DNA from: an uncultured Alphaproteobacteria bacterium
GTDB taxonomy: Bacteria; Pseudomonadota; Alphaproteobacteria; Reyranellales; Reyranellaceae
Direction of reading: 5' to 3'
Assembly: GCA_903929895.1 (NCBI GenBank)
Contig: CAIYWM010000730.1
Location: 1 to 8,871 of the forward strand
DNA length: 8,871 bases
Shown: in pieces, positions 1 to 5,907 of the stretch
Numbering within the stretch: position 1 is the first letter of the stretch
How the letters are laid out: every line of letters begins with the position of its first letter
Translations under genes and position numbers: made by a program
Notes under the pieces: generated by a model
Told to the model about the DNA's origin: nothing
The model's input: only the letters and a program-made list of their open reading frames with translations
Database searches by the model: none

Positions 1-165
1 CTCATGTTCATGGCCAAGAACATCGAGCGCGCCGGCGACCATGTCACCAACATCGCCGAACTGGTGAGCTTCCGCTCCACCGGCCATGGGTTCGACGAGG
101 CCCGGCCGAAGGGAAGTGCTGCGATCTACGCCACGCCGGACGCCCCGGCGGGGACCGCGCCGTGA
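1..165 (+). CDS. phoU: PhoU, phosphate-transport regulator, C-terminal end (5' truncated by window edge)
   Basis: Only the last 54 codons are present; the frame is open at base 1 and stops at TGA 163-165. The visible start, LMFMAKNIERAGDHVTNIAE, is the conserved last-helix motif of PhoU, a two-domain three-helix-bundle protein. PhoU links the PstSCAB phosphate transporter to the PhoR/PhoB two-component system and keeps it off when phosphate is plentiful. The D-H residues of ERAGDH belong to the conserved metal-binding pattern of the family. After this helix the protein has a tail of about 30 residues rich in Ala, Pro and Gly, with no recognisable domain. The stop codon overlaps the GTG start of phoB (GTGA), which indicates one operon and probable translational coupling. 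Identification is firm from the motif and the downstream phoB; the rest of the gene, and probably pstB, lie upstream. Confidence 0.93.
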   Translation, partial: LMFMAKNIERAGDHVTNIAELVSFRSTGHGFDEARPKGSAAIYATPDAPAGTAP

Positions 166-905
166 GCATGACCGCCACCAGCCCCTCGCGCCGCGACGCG
201 CAAACCTCGTCGATGAAGCCGCACGTGCTCATCGTCGAGGACGAGACGGCCCTGGTCGAGCTGCTGCGCTATAATCTCGAACAATCTGGCTTCAAGGTCG
301 CCGTCGCCTACGATGGCGAAGAAGCGCTGCGCTCCGTCCAGGAGGACGTGCCCGATCTCATCCTGCTCGACTGGATGCTGCCGCTGATGTCGGGCATCGA
401 GGTCTGCCGCCAGCTTCGCCGCCAGACCGCGACCGCCAACGTGCCGATCATCATGCTGACGGCGCGCGGGGAGGAAGGCGATCGCGTGCGCGGCCTCGAC
501 GCCGGAGCCGACGATTATGTGCCCAAGCCTTTCTCGCCCACCGAGCTGGTGGCGCGAATCCGCGCAGTGCTGCGGCGCATCCGCCCCGCACTGGCCGACG
601 AGGCGCTGTCCTATGCCGACATCGTCATGGACCTGGTGGCGCATCGCGTGACGCGCGGCGGCAAGCCGCTCCATCTCGGTCCGACCGAGTTCCGCCTGCT
701 GCGGCACTTCATGGAACATCCCGGCCGCGTTTTCTCGCGCGAGCAGCTGCTCGACTCCGTGTGGGGCAAGGATGTCTATGTCGAGGCCCGCACCGTCGAC
801 GTCCATATCCGTCGCCTGCGGATCGCGCTCAACGGCGACAACCATGCCGACGTGATCCGCACGGTTCGTGCCGCCGGCTACGCCCTCGATTCGACGCCGG
901 GCTGA
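162..905 (+). CDS. phoB: PhoB, phosphate regulon response regulator (OmpR/PhoB family)
   Basis: This is a 247-residue cytoplasmic response regulator that, once phosphorylated by PhoR, activates the phosphate-starvation regulon. The receiver domain spans about residues 19-138: acidic pair E26-D27, phospho-acceptor D70 in LLDWMLP, T100 in MLTAR and K122 in PKPF are all present. The winged-helix DNA-binding domain spans about 148-245, with GPTEFRLL and the recognition helix TVDVHIRRLR (211-220) almost identical to E. coli PhoB. The GTG at 162 is chosen because GGGGA (150-154) lies 7 nt upstream and because of the GTGA overlap with phoU. ATG codons at 168 and 213 are alternatives; the 213 start would match the usual N-terminus (KPHVLIVED) but has no visible Shine-Dalgarno. 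The start at 162 adds a polar 17-residue leader. All catalytic residues are intact, so the protein should be functional. Confidence 0.96.
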   Translation: MSMTATSPSRRDAQTSSMKPHVLIVEDETALVELLRYNLEQSGFKVAVAYDGEEALRSVQEDVPDLILLDWMLPLMSGIEVCRQLRRQTATANVPIIMLTARGEEGDRVRGLDAGADDYVPKPFSPTELVARIRAVLRRIRPALADEALSYADIVMDLVAHRVTRGGKPLHLGPTEFRLLRHFMEHPGRVFSREQLLDSVWGKDVYVEARTVDVHIRRLRIALNGDNHADVIRTVRAAGYALDSTPG

Positions 906-1084
906 TCCTTCACGTTGTCGTAAGCCGCAAGTTGTGCCGCCGGGTTTTCCACACGCCCAGTAACGGTTTTGTAGCGTCGGGGGCCTAGACAGGCTTCGCC
1001 CGTTCCTTGCAGGCATCCCACGCCCCGCTCCCCGGAACGGGCCGGTTCCCCGGCTCGGGACGAATACCGCAGCCGACCCACTGA
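906..1084 (+). other. Non-coding region between phoB and its terminator, with inverted repeats
   Basis: About 180 nt separate the phoB stop from the terminator, and I find no convincing gene in it. It contains a perfect 9-bp inverted repeat, GCCCGTTCC (998-1006) with GGAACGGGC (1034-1042). The right arm also has a competing partner: GGAAC (1034-1038) can pair with GTTCC (1045-1049). The stretch could be a long phoB 3' UTR or a small RNA ending at the terminator. No good sigma-70-type promoter is visible; the best -10/-35 matches around 945-973 are poor. I do not recognise a known RNA family. Confidence 0.35.
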
Positions 1085-1120
1085 CCCCTCCTTCCGTCAG
1101 GAAGGAGGGGTTTCTTTTTC
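1085..1120 (+). terminator. Strong Rho-independent terminator downstream of phoB
   Basis: There is a perfect 11-bp stem, CCCCTCCTTCC (1085-1095) with GGAAGGAGGGG (1100-1110). The 4-nt loop is GTCA, and a T-rich tract TTTCTTTTTC (1111-1120) follows on the plus strand. The T-tract shows that it acts on plus-strand transcription, that is on phoU-phoB or on any RNA made from 906-1084. On the minus strand no T-run follows the hairpin, so it is not a classical bidirectional terminator. The loop contains the stop codon of the converging ampG-like gene. Confidence 0.9.
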
Positions 1121-2488
1121 GAAGTGACGGCGCACGATCGCCGCCAGTACCAGCGCGGGCAGGCCGAGCAGCGCGGTGTAGACGAAGAAGATCGCGTAGC
1201 CACCGAACTTGTGGGTGGTGGTGAATTCTTCCTGCAGCCGGTCCACGACCCACCCTGAGGATCCGCCGAGCAGCTTGCCGGGCAGGGTCATGATCGAGGT
1301 GAAGAGCGCGTATTGCGTCGCCGTGTAGGCCGTGTTGGTCAGTCCCGACAGGAAGGCGATGAAGATCGAACCGGACATGCCGCCCACCAGATTGTCGATG
1401 CTGATGGCGACCGTGAGAATCCTCAGGTCGGGCACGCCCGCCCAGGCCAGCCACGAGAAGGTGAGATTGCTCGCCGCGATCAGGAACACCGCCGGCATCA
1501 GCAGCCGCGCCGCGCCGACGCGGAACACCAGCGCCCCGCCCAGCAGCGCACCGAGGATCGTCATGACGAAGCCGTAGATCTTGGAGACGTCGGCGATCTG
1601 ATCCTTGCTGAAGCCCATGTCGATGTAGAACGGGTTGGCCATGACGCCCATGGCGATGTCTGACAGCCTGAACAGGCCGATGAACAGCAGCAGCAGGACA
1701 GCCATCCAGCGGAAGCGCGCGAAGAAATCGACGAACGGGCAGACGATGGCGCCGTAGACGAAGATCAGCGCCTTGCGGACCCAGCCGGGCATGCTCCCGA
1801 GACCCGCGGCGAAAGCGGCGACCTTGCCTTCGAGCTCGGTCGTCCCGGCGTTGGTGCGCCGCTCCGGCTCAGAGATCAGGAGGGTCGTCACGATGCCGAC
1901 GAGGCCAAGCGCCGCCATCGTCTGGTAGGCCGCCGTCCACGAGACGAACTGCGCCACATAGAGAGCGCCCGCGCCGGCGGCGAGGACGGCGATGCGGTAG
2001 CCGAGCTGGTAGGTCGCGGCGGTCGCGCCCTGCAGGCTGGCATCGGTCGCTTCGATGCGGCAGGCATCGAGCGCGATGTCCTGCGTGGCCGAGGAGAAGG
2101 CAACGACAAGCGCGAACACGACCATCCACCACAGGTCGGTGCGCGGGTCGCAGAACGCCATGGCGAGCAGGCCGCCCGCAATCCCGCTCTGGGCCAGCAG
2201 CATCCACGAGCGCCGTCGCCCCAGCCATCGGGTCAGCAGCGGCAGGGGGACGCGATCGACGACCGGCGACCAGACGAACTTGAACGAGTAGGTGATGCCG
2301 ATCCAGCTGACGAAGCCGATCGCGGTGCGGCTGATGCCGTACTCGCGCAGCCACGCCGACAGCGTCGAGAAGACCAACAGGAAGGGCAGCCCGGCCGAGA
2401 AGCCGAGAAACAGGAACTGGACGACGCGCGGATGGCGGTAGGTCGCGAGCGACTCCCGCCATCCCCTCGCCGGAGCGTCAGCGCTCAA
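1097..2488 (-). CDS. AmpG-like MFS permease (muropeptide transporter family)
   Basis: This is a 463-residue polytopic inner-membrane protein of the AmpG branch of the major facilitator superfamily. E. coli AmpG imports anhydro-muropeptides for cell-wall recycling. Matching motifs include FLGFSAGLPFLL (27-38), KFVWSPVVDR (70-79; E. coli KFLWSPLMDR), ATQDIALDA (134-142), NPFYIDMGF (285-293) and TATQYALFTSIM (389-400). About 12 hydrophobic segments can be read, within the usual 430-500 residue range. No ATG precedes the first membrane segment in this frame. The best start is TTG at 2488-2486, overlapping the adenosine kinase stop as TTGA, with GAAGGG (2500-2495) ending 6 nt upstream. It is the last gene of the moeB-dsrE-adk operon, and its final codons (KETPPS) lie within the phoB terminator hairpin. 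The family includes paralogues of unknown substrate, so muropeptide specificity is inferred. Confidence 0.85.
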   Translation of the reverse strand: MSADAPARGWRESLATYRHPRVVQFLFLGFSAGLPFLLVFSTLSAWLREYGISRTAIGFVSWIGITYSFKFVWSPVVDRVPLPLLTRWLGRRRSWMLLAQSGIAGGLLAMAFCDPRTDLWWMVVFALVVAFSSATQDIALDACRIEATDASLQGATAATYQLGYRIAVLAAGAGALYVAQFVSWTAAYQTMAALGLVGIVTTLLISEPERRTNAGTTELEGKVAAFAAGLGSMPGWVRKALIFVYGAIVCPFVDFFARFRWMAVLLLLFIGLFRLSDIAMGVMANPFYIDMGFSKDQIADVSKIYGFVMTILGALLGGALVFRVGAARLLMPAVFLIAASNLTFSWLAWAGVPDLRILTVAISIDNLVGGMSGSIFIAFLSGLTNTAYTATQYALFTSIMTLPGKLLGGSSGWVVDRLQEEFTTTHKFGGYAIFFVYTALLGLPALVLAAIVRRHFEKETPPS

Positions 2489-3462
2489 ATCAGGCCCTTC
2501 AGCGCCAGCTCCGGCCGGGCGCCGACATGGGAGATCACCTCGGCGGCGGCGATGCCGCCCAGGCGCGCGCATTCGGCCAGCGGCTTGCCGTGGGTGAAGC
2601 CGAACAGGAAGCCCGCGGCGTAGAGATCGCCGGCGCCGGTCGTGTCCACGACCTTCGAGACCGGGGCCGCCGGGACCTCGTAGGTCTCGTCGCCCTTGAT
2701 CACGACCGAGCCCTTCTCGCTGCGCGTGAGGGCGGCGATCTTGGCTTCCTTGCGTGCTTCCGCGATCGCCTGTTCGAAGGTCTCGACCTCGTAGAGCGCT
2801 TTGATCTCGGCCTCGTTGCCGAACAGGATGTCGACCTTGTTGCGGATCAGGTCGCGGAACTCGTCGCGGTAGCGATGGACGCAGAAGGAATCCGACAGCG
2901 TGATCGAGACCTTGCGGTCGGCGGCGCGGGCGGCGTCGAAGGCCTTGAGCACCGCCTGCTTGGCGGCCGGCGCGTCCCACAGATAGCCCTCGACATAGGT
3001 GACCTGGGCCGAGGCGACGAGTTTGGCGTCGATGTCTGCCGGGCCGAGACCGGTGCAGGCACCCAGATAGGTGTTCATCGTCCGCTGCGCGTCGGGCGTC
3101 ACCAGGATCAGGCAGCGCGCGGTCGCCGGTCCGTCGGTCGCGGCCGGAGTCTCGAACGACACACCCGTCGCCTTGAGGTCGTGGCCGAACACCTTGCCGA
3201 GCTGGTCGTCGCGAACCTTGCCGATATAGGCGCCGGTGCCGCCGAACGAGGCGATCCCGGCCATCGTGTTGCCGCAGGAGCCGCCGGACACCTCGATGCC
3301 GGGGCCCATGCCCGCATAGAGCTGCTCGGCGCGCGCCTCGTCGATCAGCATCATGCTGCCCTTCACCAGGCCGTGCTTGCCGAGGAAGGCGTCGTCAGAG
3401 CGCGAGATGACGTCGACGATAGCGTTGCCGATTCCCAGCACGTCGAAGGGGGCGGATGTCAT
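2485..3462 (-). CDS. Adenosine kinase-type PfkB carbohydrate kinase
   Basis: This is a 325-residue cytosolic ribokinase/PfkB-fold kinase, most similar in my recollection to rhizobial adenosine kinases, which convert adenosine and ATP to AMP and ADP for purine salvage. Visible signatures are the N-terminal LGIGNAIVDV (9-18) with the substrate-binding Asp D17, GGSCGNTMAG (60-69, the first PfkB signature region) and DTTGAGDLYAAGF (273-285). D279 of GAGD is the expected catalytic base. SDSFCVHRYRDEF and GNEAEI in the middle also fit the adenosine kinase group. Rhizobial relatives typically have GGSAANT where this protein has GGSCGNT. The ATG at 3462 has GGAG (3471-3468) 5 nt upstream. The dsrE-like gene ends 16 nt upstream, and the ampG-like gene starts on its stop codon. 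Kinase family is certain; adenosine as substrate is probable, with other nucleosides or sugars possible. Confidence 0.88.
   Translation of the reverse strand: MTSAPFDVLGIGNAIVDVISRSDDAFLGKHGLVKGSMMLIDEARAEQLYAGMGPGIEVSGGSCGNTMAGIASFGGTGAYIGKVRDDQLGKVFGHDLKATGVSFETPAATDGPATARCLILVTPDAQRTMNTYLGACTGLGPADIDAKLVASAQVTYVEGYLWDAPAAKQAVLKAFDAARAADRKVSITLSDSFCVHRYRDEFRDLIRNKVDILFGNEAEIKALYEVETFEQAIAEARKEAKIAALTRSEKGSVVIKGDETYEVPAAPVSKVVDTTGAGDLYAAGFLFGFTHGKPLAECARLGGIAAAEVISHVGARPELALKGLI
2495..2500 (-). promoter_or_regulatory. Ribosome binding site that decides the TTG start of the ampG-like gene
   Basis: Read on the minus strand, GAAGGG at 2500-2495 lies 6 nt before TTG 2488-2486, within the last codons of the adenosine kinase gene. 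No ATG or GTG is available at a sensible position before the first membrane helix. This site and the TTGA overlap therefore together support the TTG start. Confidence 0.65.
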
Positions 3463-3478
3463 GAAATCTCCAACAAGG

Positions 3479-3868
3479 TCACAGTGAAACCAGGTGCATG
3501 CCCGGCTTGGTCTCTTCCAGCAAGGTCACGATGCCGGCGACCGTGAACGGCACGTCGGCCCGCAGGCTCGCGCGATCGATGTCGAGCGACCGCAGGCCCA
3601 TTTCGCACACGATCAGGCGCGCGCCAAGCTCGACGCAGGCCTGCAGCAGCGTCTCGAAGTCGCCGATCCCGCGCGCACGGTTGCTCGCGTCGCGTTCCCA
3701 GTCGCGCAGCGCCGGCGGAGAGCCTTGCAGGGCGCGGATGCCGCCCATGGTGAAGAACAGGACGGCCGGCTTGTTGACGGCCAGCGCGGCGGCCGCGAGG
3801 GCCAGCCCGTAGTGGGCGCTCTCGTAATCGTCGGAGCGCAGGATGACCGAAAGGCCGCCGTTGCTCAC
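3479..3868 (-). CDS. DsrE/DsrF-like (TusD/YchN-fold) small protein
   Basis: This is a 129-residue cytosolic protein with the alternating strand/helix pattern of the DsrE fold: SVILRSDDYESAHYGLALA (7-25), then KPAVLFFTMGGIRAL (33-47) and ARLIVCEMGLRSLDI (83-97). Proteins of this family (DsrE, TusD, YchN) form oligomers, and some carry persulfide on a conserved cysteine. Here C88 in LIVCEMG sits at the usual reactive position, and C78 is a second cysteine. The start is GTG at 3868-3866, overlapping the moeB-like stop (GTGA), with GGGAG (3880-3876) 7 nt upstream. The frame is open further upstream, but that part lies inside the moeB-like gene. Being coupled to an E1-like adenylating enzyme suggests sulfur transfer, but that is inference. 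No DsrF or DsrH partner is present. Confidence 0.8.
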   Translation of the reverse strand: MSNGGLSVILRSDDYESAHYGLALAAAALAVNKPAVLFFTMGGIRALQGSPPALRDWERDASNRARGIGDFETLLQACVELGARLIVCEMGLRSLDIDRASLRADVPFTVAGIVTLLEETKPGMHLVSL

Positions 3869-4647
3869 GGGGCCGCTCCCGCGCCGCAGGTCGGGCACCC
3901 GGGTCGCTTGGTGACCGCCAGCGTCTCGAAGGAGGCGTTGAGCGCGTCGTACATCAGGAGCGATCCCGAGAGCGAGCGCCCGACGCCCAGGATCTCCTTC
4001 ACGATTTCGGTGGCTTGCAGCGTGCCCAGGGTGCCGGCCAGCGCCCCCAGAACGCCGGCCTGTGCGCAGCTCGGCACGGCGTCTTCCGATGGCGCTTCGG
4101 GGAAGAGGCAGCGCAGGCAGGGATGTCCCGCGCCCTGCCACGCCTTGTAGGTCGAGATCTGGCCGTCGAAGCGCAGGATCGCCGCCGAGACCAGCGTCTT
4201 GCGCAGACTGAAGCAGACGTCGTTCAGCAGATAGCGCGTGGCGAAGTTGTCGCTGCCGTCGGCCACCAGGTCATAGCCCTCGATGACACGCCGGGCATTC
4301 TCCGCCGTCAGGCGTTCGTCGTGGGTCTGCACGCGCACTTCCGGATTGATCTCTTGCAGCGCGCGGCGTGCGCTTTCGACCTTGGAAACACCCACGTCGG
4401 AGGTACGGTGAATCACCTGTCGCTGCAGGTTCGAAAGATCGACCGTGTCATGGTCGATCACACCCAGCGTGCCGATACCGGCCGCGGCGAGATACTGCAG
4501 GAGGGGTGCGCCCAGGCCGCCGGCGCCGACGACCAGCACTTTCGCCGCGATCAGCTTCGACTGGCCGACGCCACCGATCTCCGCCAGCACGATATGTCGC
4601 GCGTAGCGGCGGATCTGCGTTTCTGACAGGTCAGGCAGCGATGTCAT
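3865..4647 (-). CDS. MoeB/ThiF/HesA-family adenylyltransferase (E1-like)
   Basis: This 260-residue cytosolic enzyme is full length for the family (E. coli MoeB is 249 residues). Such enzymes adenylate the C-terminal Gly-Gly of a ubiquitin-like sulfur carrier such as MoaD or ThiS, for molybdopterin or thiamine synthesis. Visible features are the nucleotide loop GAGGLG (41-46), DLSNLQRQ (70-77), catalytic Asp D130 in DGSDN, two zinc-binding pairs C177/C180 (HPCLRC) and C251/C254 (GCPTC), and C194 in SCAQAGVLG near the ThiF/MoeB crossover-loop cysteine. There is no C-terminal rhodanese domain. The ATG at 4647 places MTSLPDLSE before the family's first helix. The frame is open up to 4713, but that would run into the divergent gene's start. 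The stop overlaps dsrE. No MoaD or ThiS gene lies in the window, so the carrier, and hence the choice between moeB and thiF, is unresolved. Confidence 0.9.
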   Translation of the reverse strand: MTSLPDLSETQIRRYARHIVLAEIGGVGQSKLIAAKVLVVGAGGLGAPLLQYLAAAGIGTLGVIDHDTVDLSNLQRQVIHRTSDVGVSKVESARRALQEINPEVRVQTHDERLTAENARRVIEGYDLVADGSDNFATRYLLNDVCFSLRKTLVSAAILRFDGQISTYKAWQGAGHPCLRCLFPEAPSEDAVPSCAQAGVLGALAGTLGTLQATEIVKEILGVGRSLSGSLLMYDALNASFETLAVTKRPGCPTCGAGAAP

Positions 4648-4653
4648 GGTCCG

Positions 4654-4662
4654 CTTATAGCA
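4654..4662 (-). promoter_or_regulatory. Candidate extended -10 promoter of the moeB-like operon
   Basis: On the minus strand, TGCTATAAG (4662-4654) matches the extended -10 consensus TGnTATAAT at all but the last base. Only 6 nt separate the hexamer from the ATG at 4647, so initiation at normal spacing would fall on or next to the A of the start codon and give a leaderless mRNA. No good -35 is present at 16-18 nt (GCATCC and shifted versions), which fits an extended -10 promoter. No strong Shine-Dalgarno precedes the ATG. Confidence 0.5.
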
Positions 4663-4677
4663 TGGCGAGATGCCATG
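4661..4677. promoter_or_regulatory. Dyad CATGGC-N5-GCCATG in the divergent intergenic region
   Basis: A perfect 6-bp inverted repeat with a 5-nt centre lies between the moeB-like and bcr-like genes. It covers the spacer immediately upstream of, and overlapping the TG of, the candidate moeB extended -10. Its position would suit an operator, and the alternative is a chance palindrome. No regulator gene is next to it. Confidence 0.35.
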
Positions 4678-4700
4678 GATGCCTGTAGAGCCACCGCGCA

Positions 4701-5906
4701 ATGAACACCACAACTCGTCCGACCTTGTCGCCGCTCCTCCTCGCGGTGCTCGCGCTGTTGTCGGCCTTCACCCCGCTTTCGATCGACATGTACCTGCCGG
4801 CCCTGCCGGTGATCGCGGTCGATCTCCAATCCTCGGCCGGCGACATCCAGCTCACCCTGTCGGCCTTCATGATCGCCTTCGGCGTGGGGCAGGTCTTCTA
4901 TGGCCCCGCGGGAGACCGGTTCGGCCGCCGCCCGGTCATTCTGATCGGCCTGTTCGTCTACGTGCTGACGAGTATCGGGTGTGCGTTTGCTGCCGCGGCG
5001 GGCCATCTCATCGCCTTGCGCTTCCTGCAGGGCCTCGCCGCCTGCGGCGGCGTCGTGCTGGCGCGCACGATGGTACGCGACCTTGCTGAAAAGGATCACG
5101 CCGCGCGCGCCATGTCGCTCATGATGGCCTGCACCTCCATTGCACCGATGCTGGCACCGGTGATCGGTGGCCAGGTGATGTGGTTTGCCGGTTGGCGCGC
5201 CATCTTCTGGGTGCTGGCAGGCGCCGGTGTGATTGCCTTCGTGGTCGCATGGTTCCAGCTGCCCGAGACGCTGAAGCCGGAGTATCGCCAGCCGCTGGTC
5301 TTCACCCAGATCCTGAAGCGGTTCGGCGAGTTGCTTGGCACGCGCACCTTCATGGGCTACGCCCTGACCTCGTCCTTCATGTTCGCCGCCCTGTTCTCGT
5401 ACATCTCGGGATCGCCGTTCGTCTTCATCGAGCGCTATGGGATTTCACCCCGCCTCTACGGCGTGGTGTTCGGCGGCATGGTGATTTTCATGACCATCGG
5501 CAGCCTGTTCAATGCGCGCTTCGTGCGCCTCCTGGGCGCCGGGCGCATCCTGCGCGTCGCGGTGATCGTTCCGGCCGTGTCCGGCGCGGCGGCGATGGTC
5601 ATGGGCTGGATCGAGGCACGCTACGGCACGATCGGCCTGTGGCCCTTCCTGGTTTGCATGGTCTTCCAGATCGCGACGCTGAGCCTGATCGCGCCGAATT
5701 CGACGGCGATGGCGATGCAGCACTACCCGCACATGGCGGGCACGGCGTCGTCGCTGATGGGCGTCATGACGTTCGGGTCCGGCGCGATCTTCGGCGCCAT
5801 CGTCGGGCAGACCTTCGATGGCACCATCGCACCGATGACGACCGCGATGGGCATCGCGGGCATCCTCTGCCTCATTTGTCACCGCGTGCTGGTGCGGCGG
5901 GGGTAA
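4701..5906 (+). CDS. Bcr/CflA-family drug-efflux MFS transporter (DHA1)
   Basis: This is a 401-residue inner-membrane protein with 12 predicted hydrophobic segments, the usual size for the Bcr/CflA drug:proton antiporters. Diagnostic motifs are PLSIDMYLPALP (25-36) in the first helix, motif A GPAGDRFGRRP (68-78), motif B RFLQG (107-111) with R107, motif C region APVIGG (152-157), and PHMAGTASSL in the C-terminal half, which is also in E. coli Bcr. The family exports chemically diverse compounds such as bicyclomycin, chloramphenicol and sulfonamides, so the substrate cannot be told from sequence. The ATG at 4701 gives an N-terminus like E. coli Bcr, but no clear Shine-Dalgarno precedes it. It is divergent from the moeB-like operon across 53 bp and ends at TAA 5904-5906, 1 nt from the stop of the converging WD40 gene. 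Confidence 0.92.
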   Translation: MNTTTRPTLSPLLLAVLALLSAFTPLSIDMYLPALPVIAVDLQSSAGDIQLTLSAFMIAFGVGQVFYGPAGDRFGRRPVILIGLFVYVLTSIGCAFAAAAGHLIALRFLQGLAACGGVVLARTMVRDLAEKDHAARAMSLMMACTSIAPMLAPVIGGQVMWFAGWRAIFWVLAGAGVIAFVVAWFQLPETLKPEYRQPLVFTQILKRFGELLGTRTFMGYALTSSFMFAALFSYISGSPFVFIERYGISPRLYGVVFGGMVIFMTIGSLFNARFVRLLGAGRILRVAVIVPAVSGAAAMVMGWIEARYGTIGLWPFLVCMVFQIATLSLIAPNSTAMAMQHYPHMAGTASSLMGVMTFGSGAIFGAIVGQTFDGTIAPMTTAMGIAGILCLICHRVLVRRG

Positions 5907-5907
5907 C

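Noticed and set aside
126..1454. 442-codon minus-strand frame across phoB and the end of the ampG-like gene
   Set aside because: It overlaps two well-supported genes and the terminator, and its protein is low-complexity and Arg/His-rich. It is a shadow frame.
2489..2980. N-terminal extension of the ampG-like frame up to an ATG at 2980
   Set aside because: The extra 164 residues are Arg/Gly-rich shadow sequence inside the adenosine kinase gene and match nothing in AmpG proteins.
2527..3546. Long open frame (339 codons) on the plus strand opposite the adenosine kinase gene
   Set aside because: Its composition is an Arg/Ala/Gly/Asp/Val mix typical of a GC-rich antisense shadow, with no recognisable motif. 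The minus strand carries a clear PfkB kinase.
4648..4713. Earlier start (4713) for the moeB-like gene
   Set aside because: It adds 22 residues absent from the family and would overlap the start of the divergent efflux gene. ATG 4647 fits the usual N-terminus.
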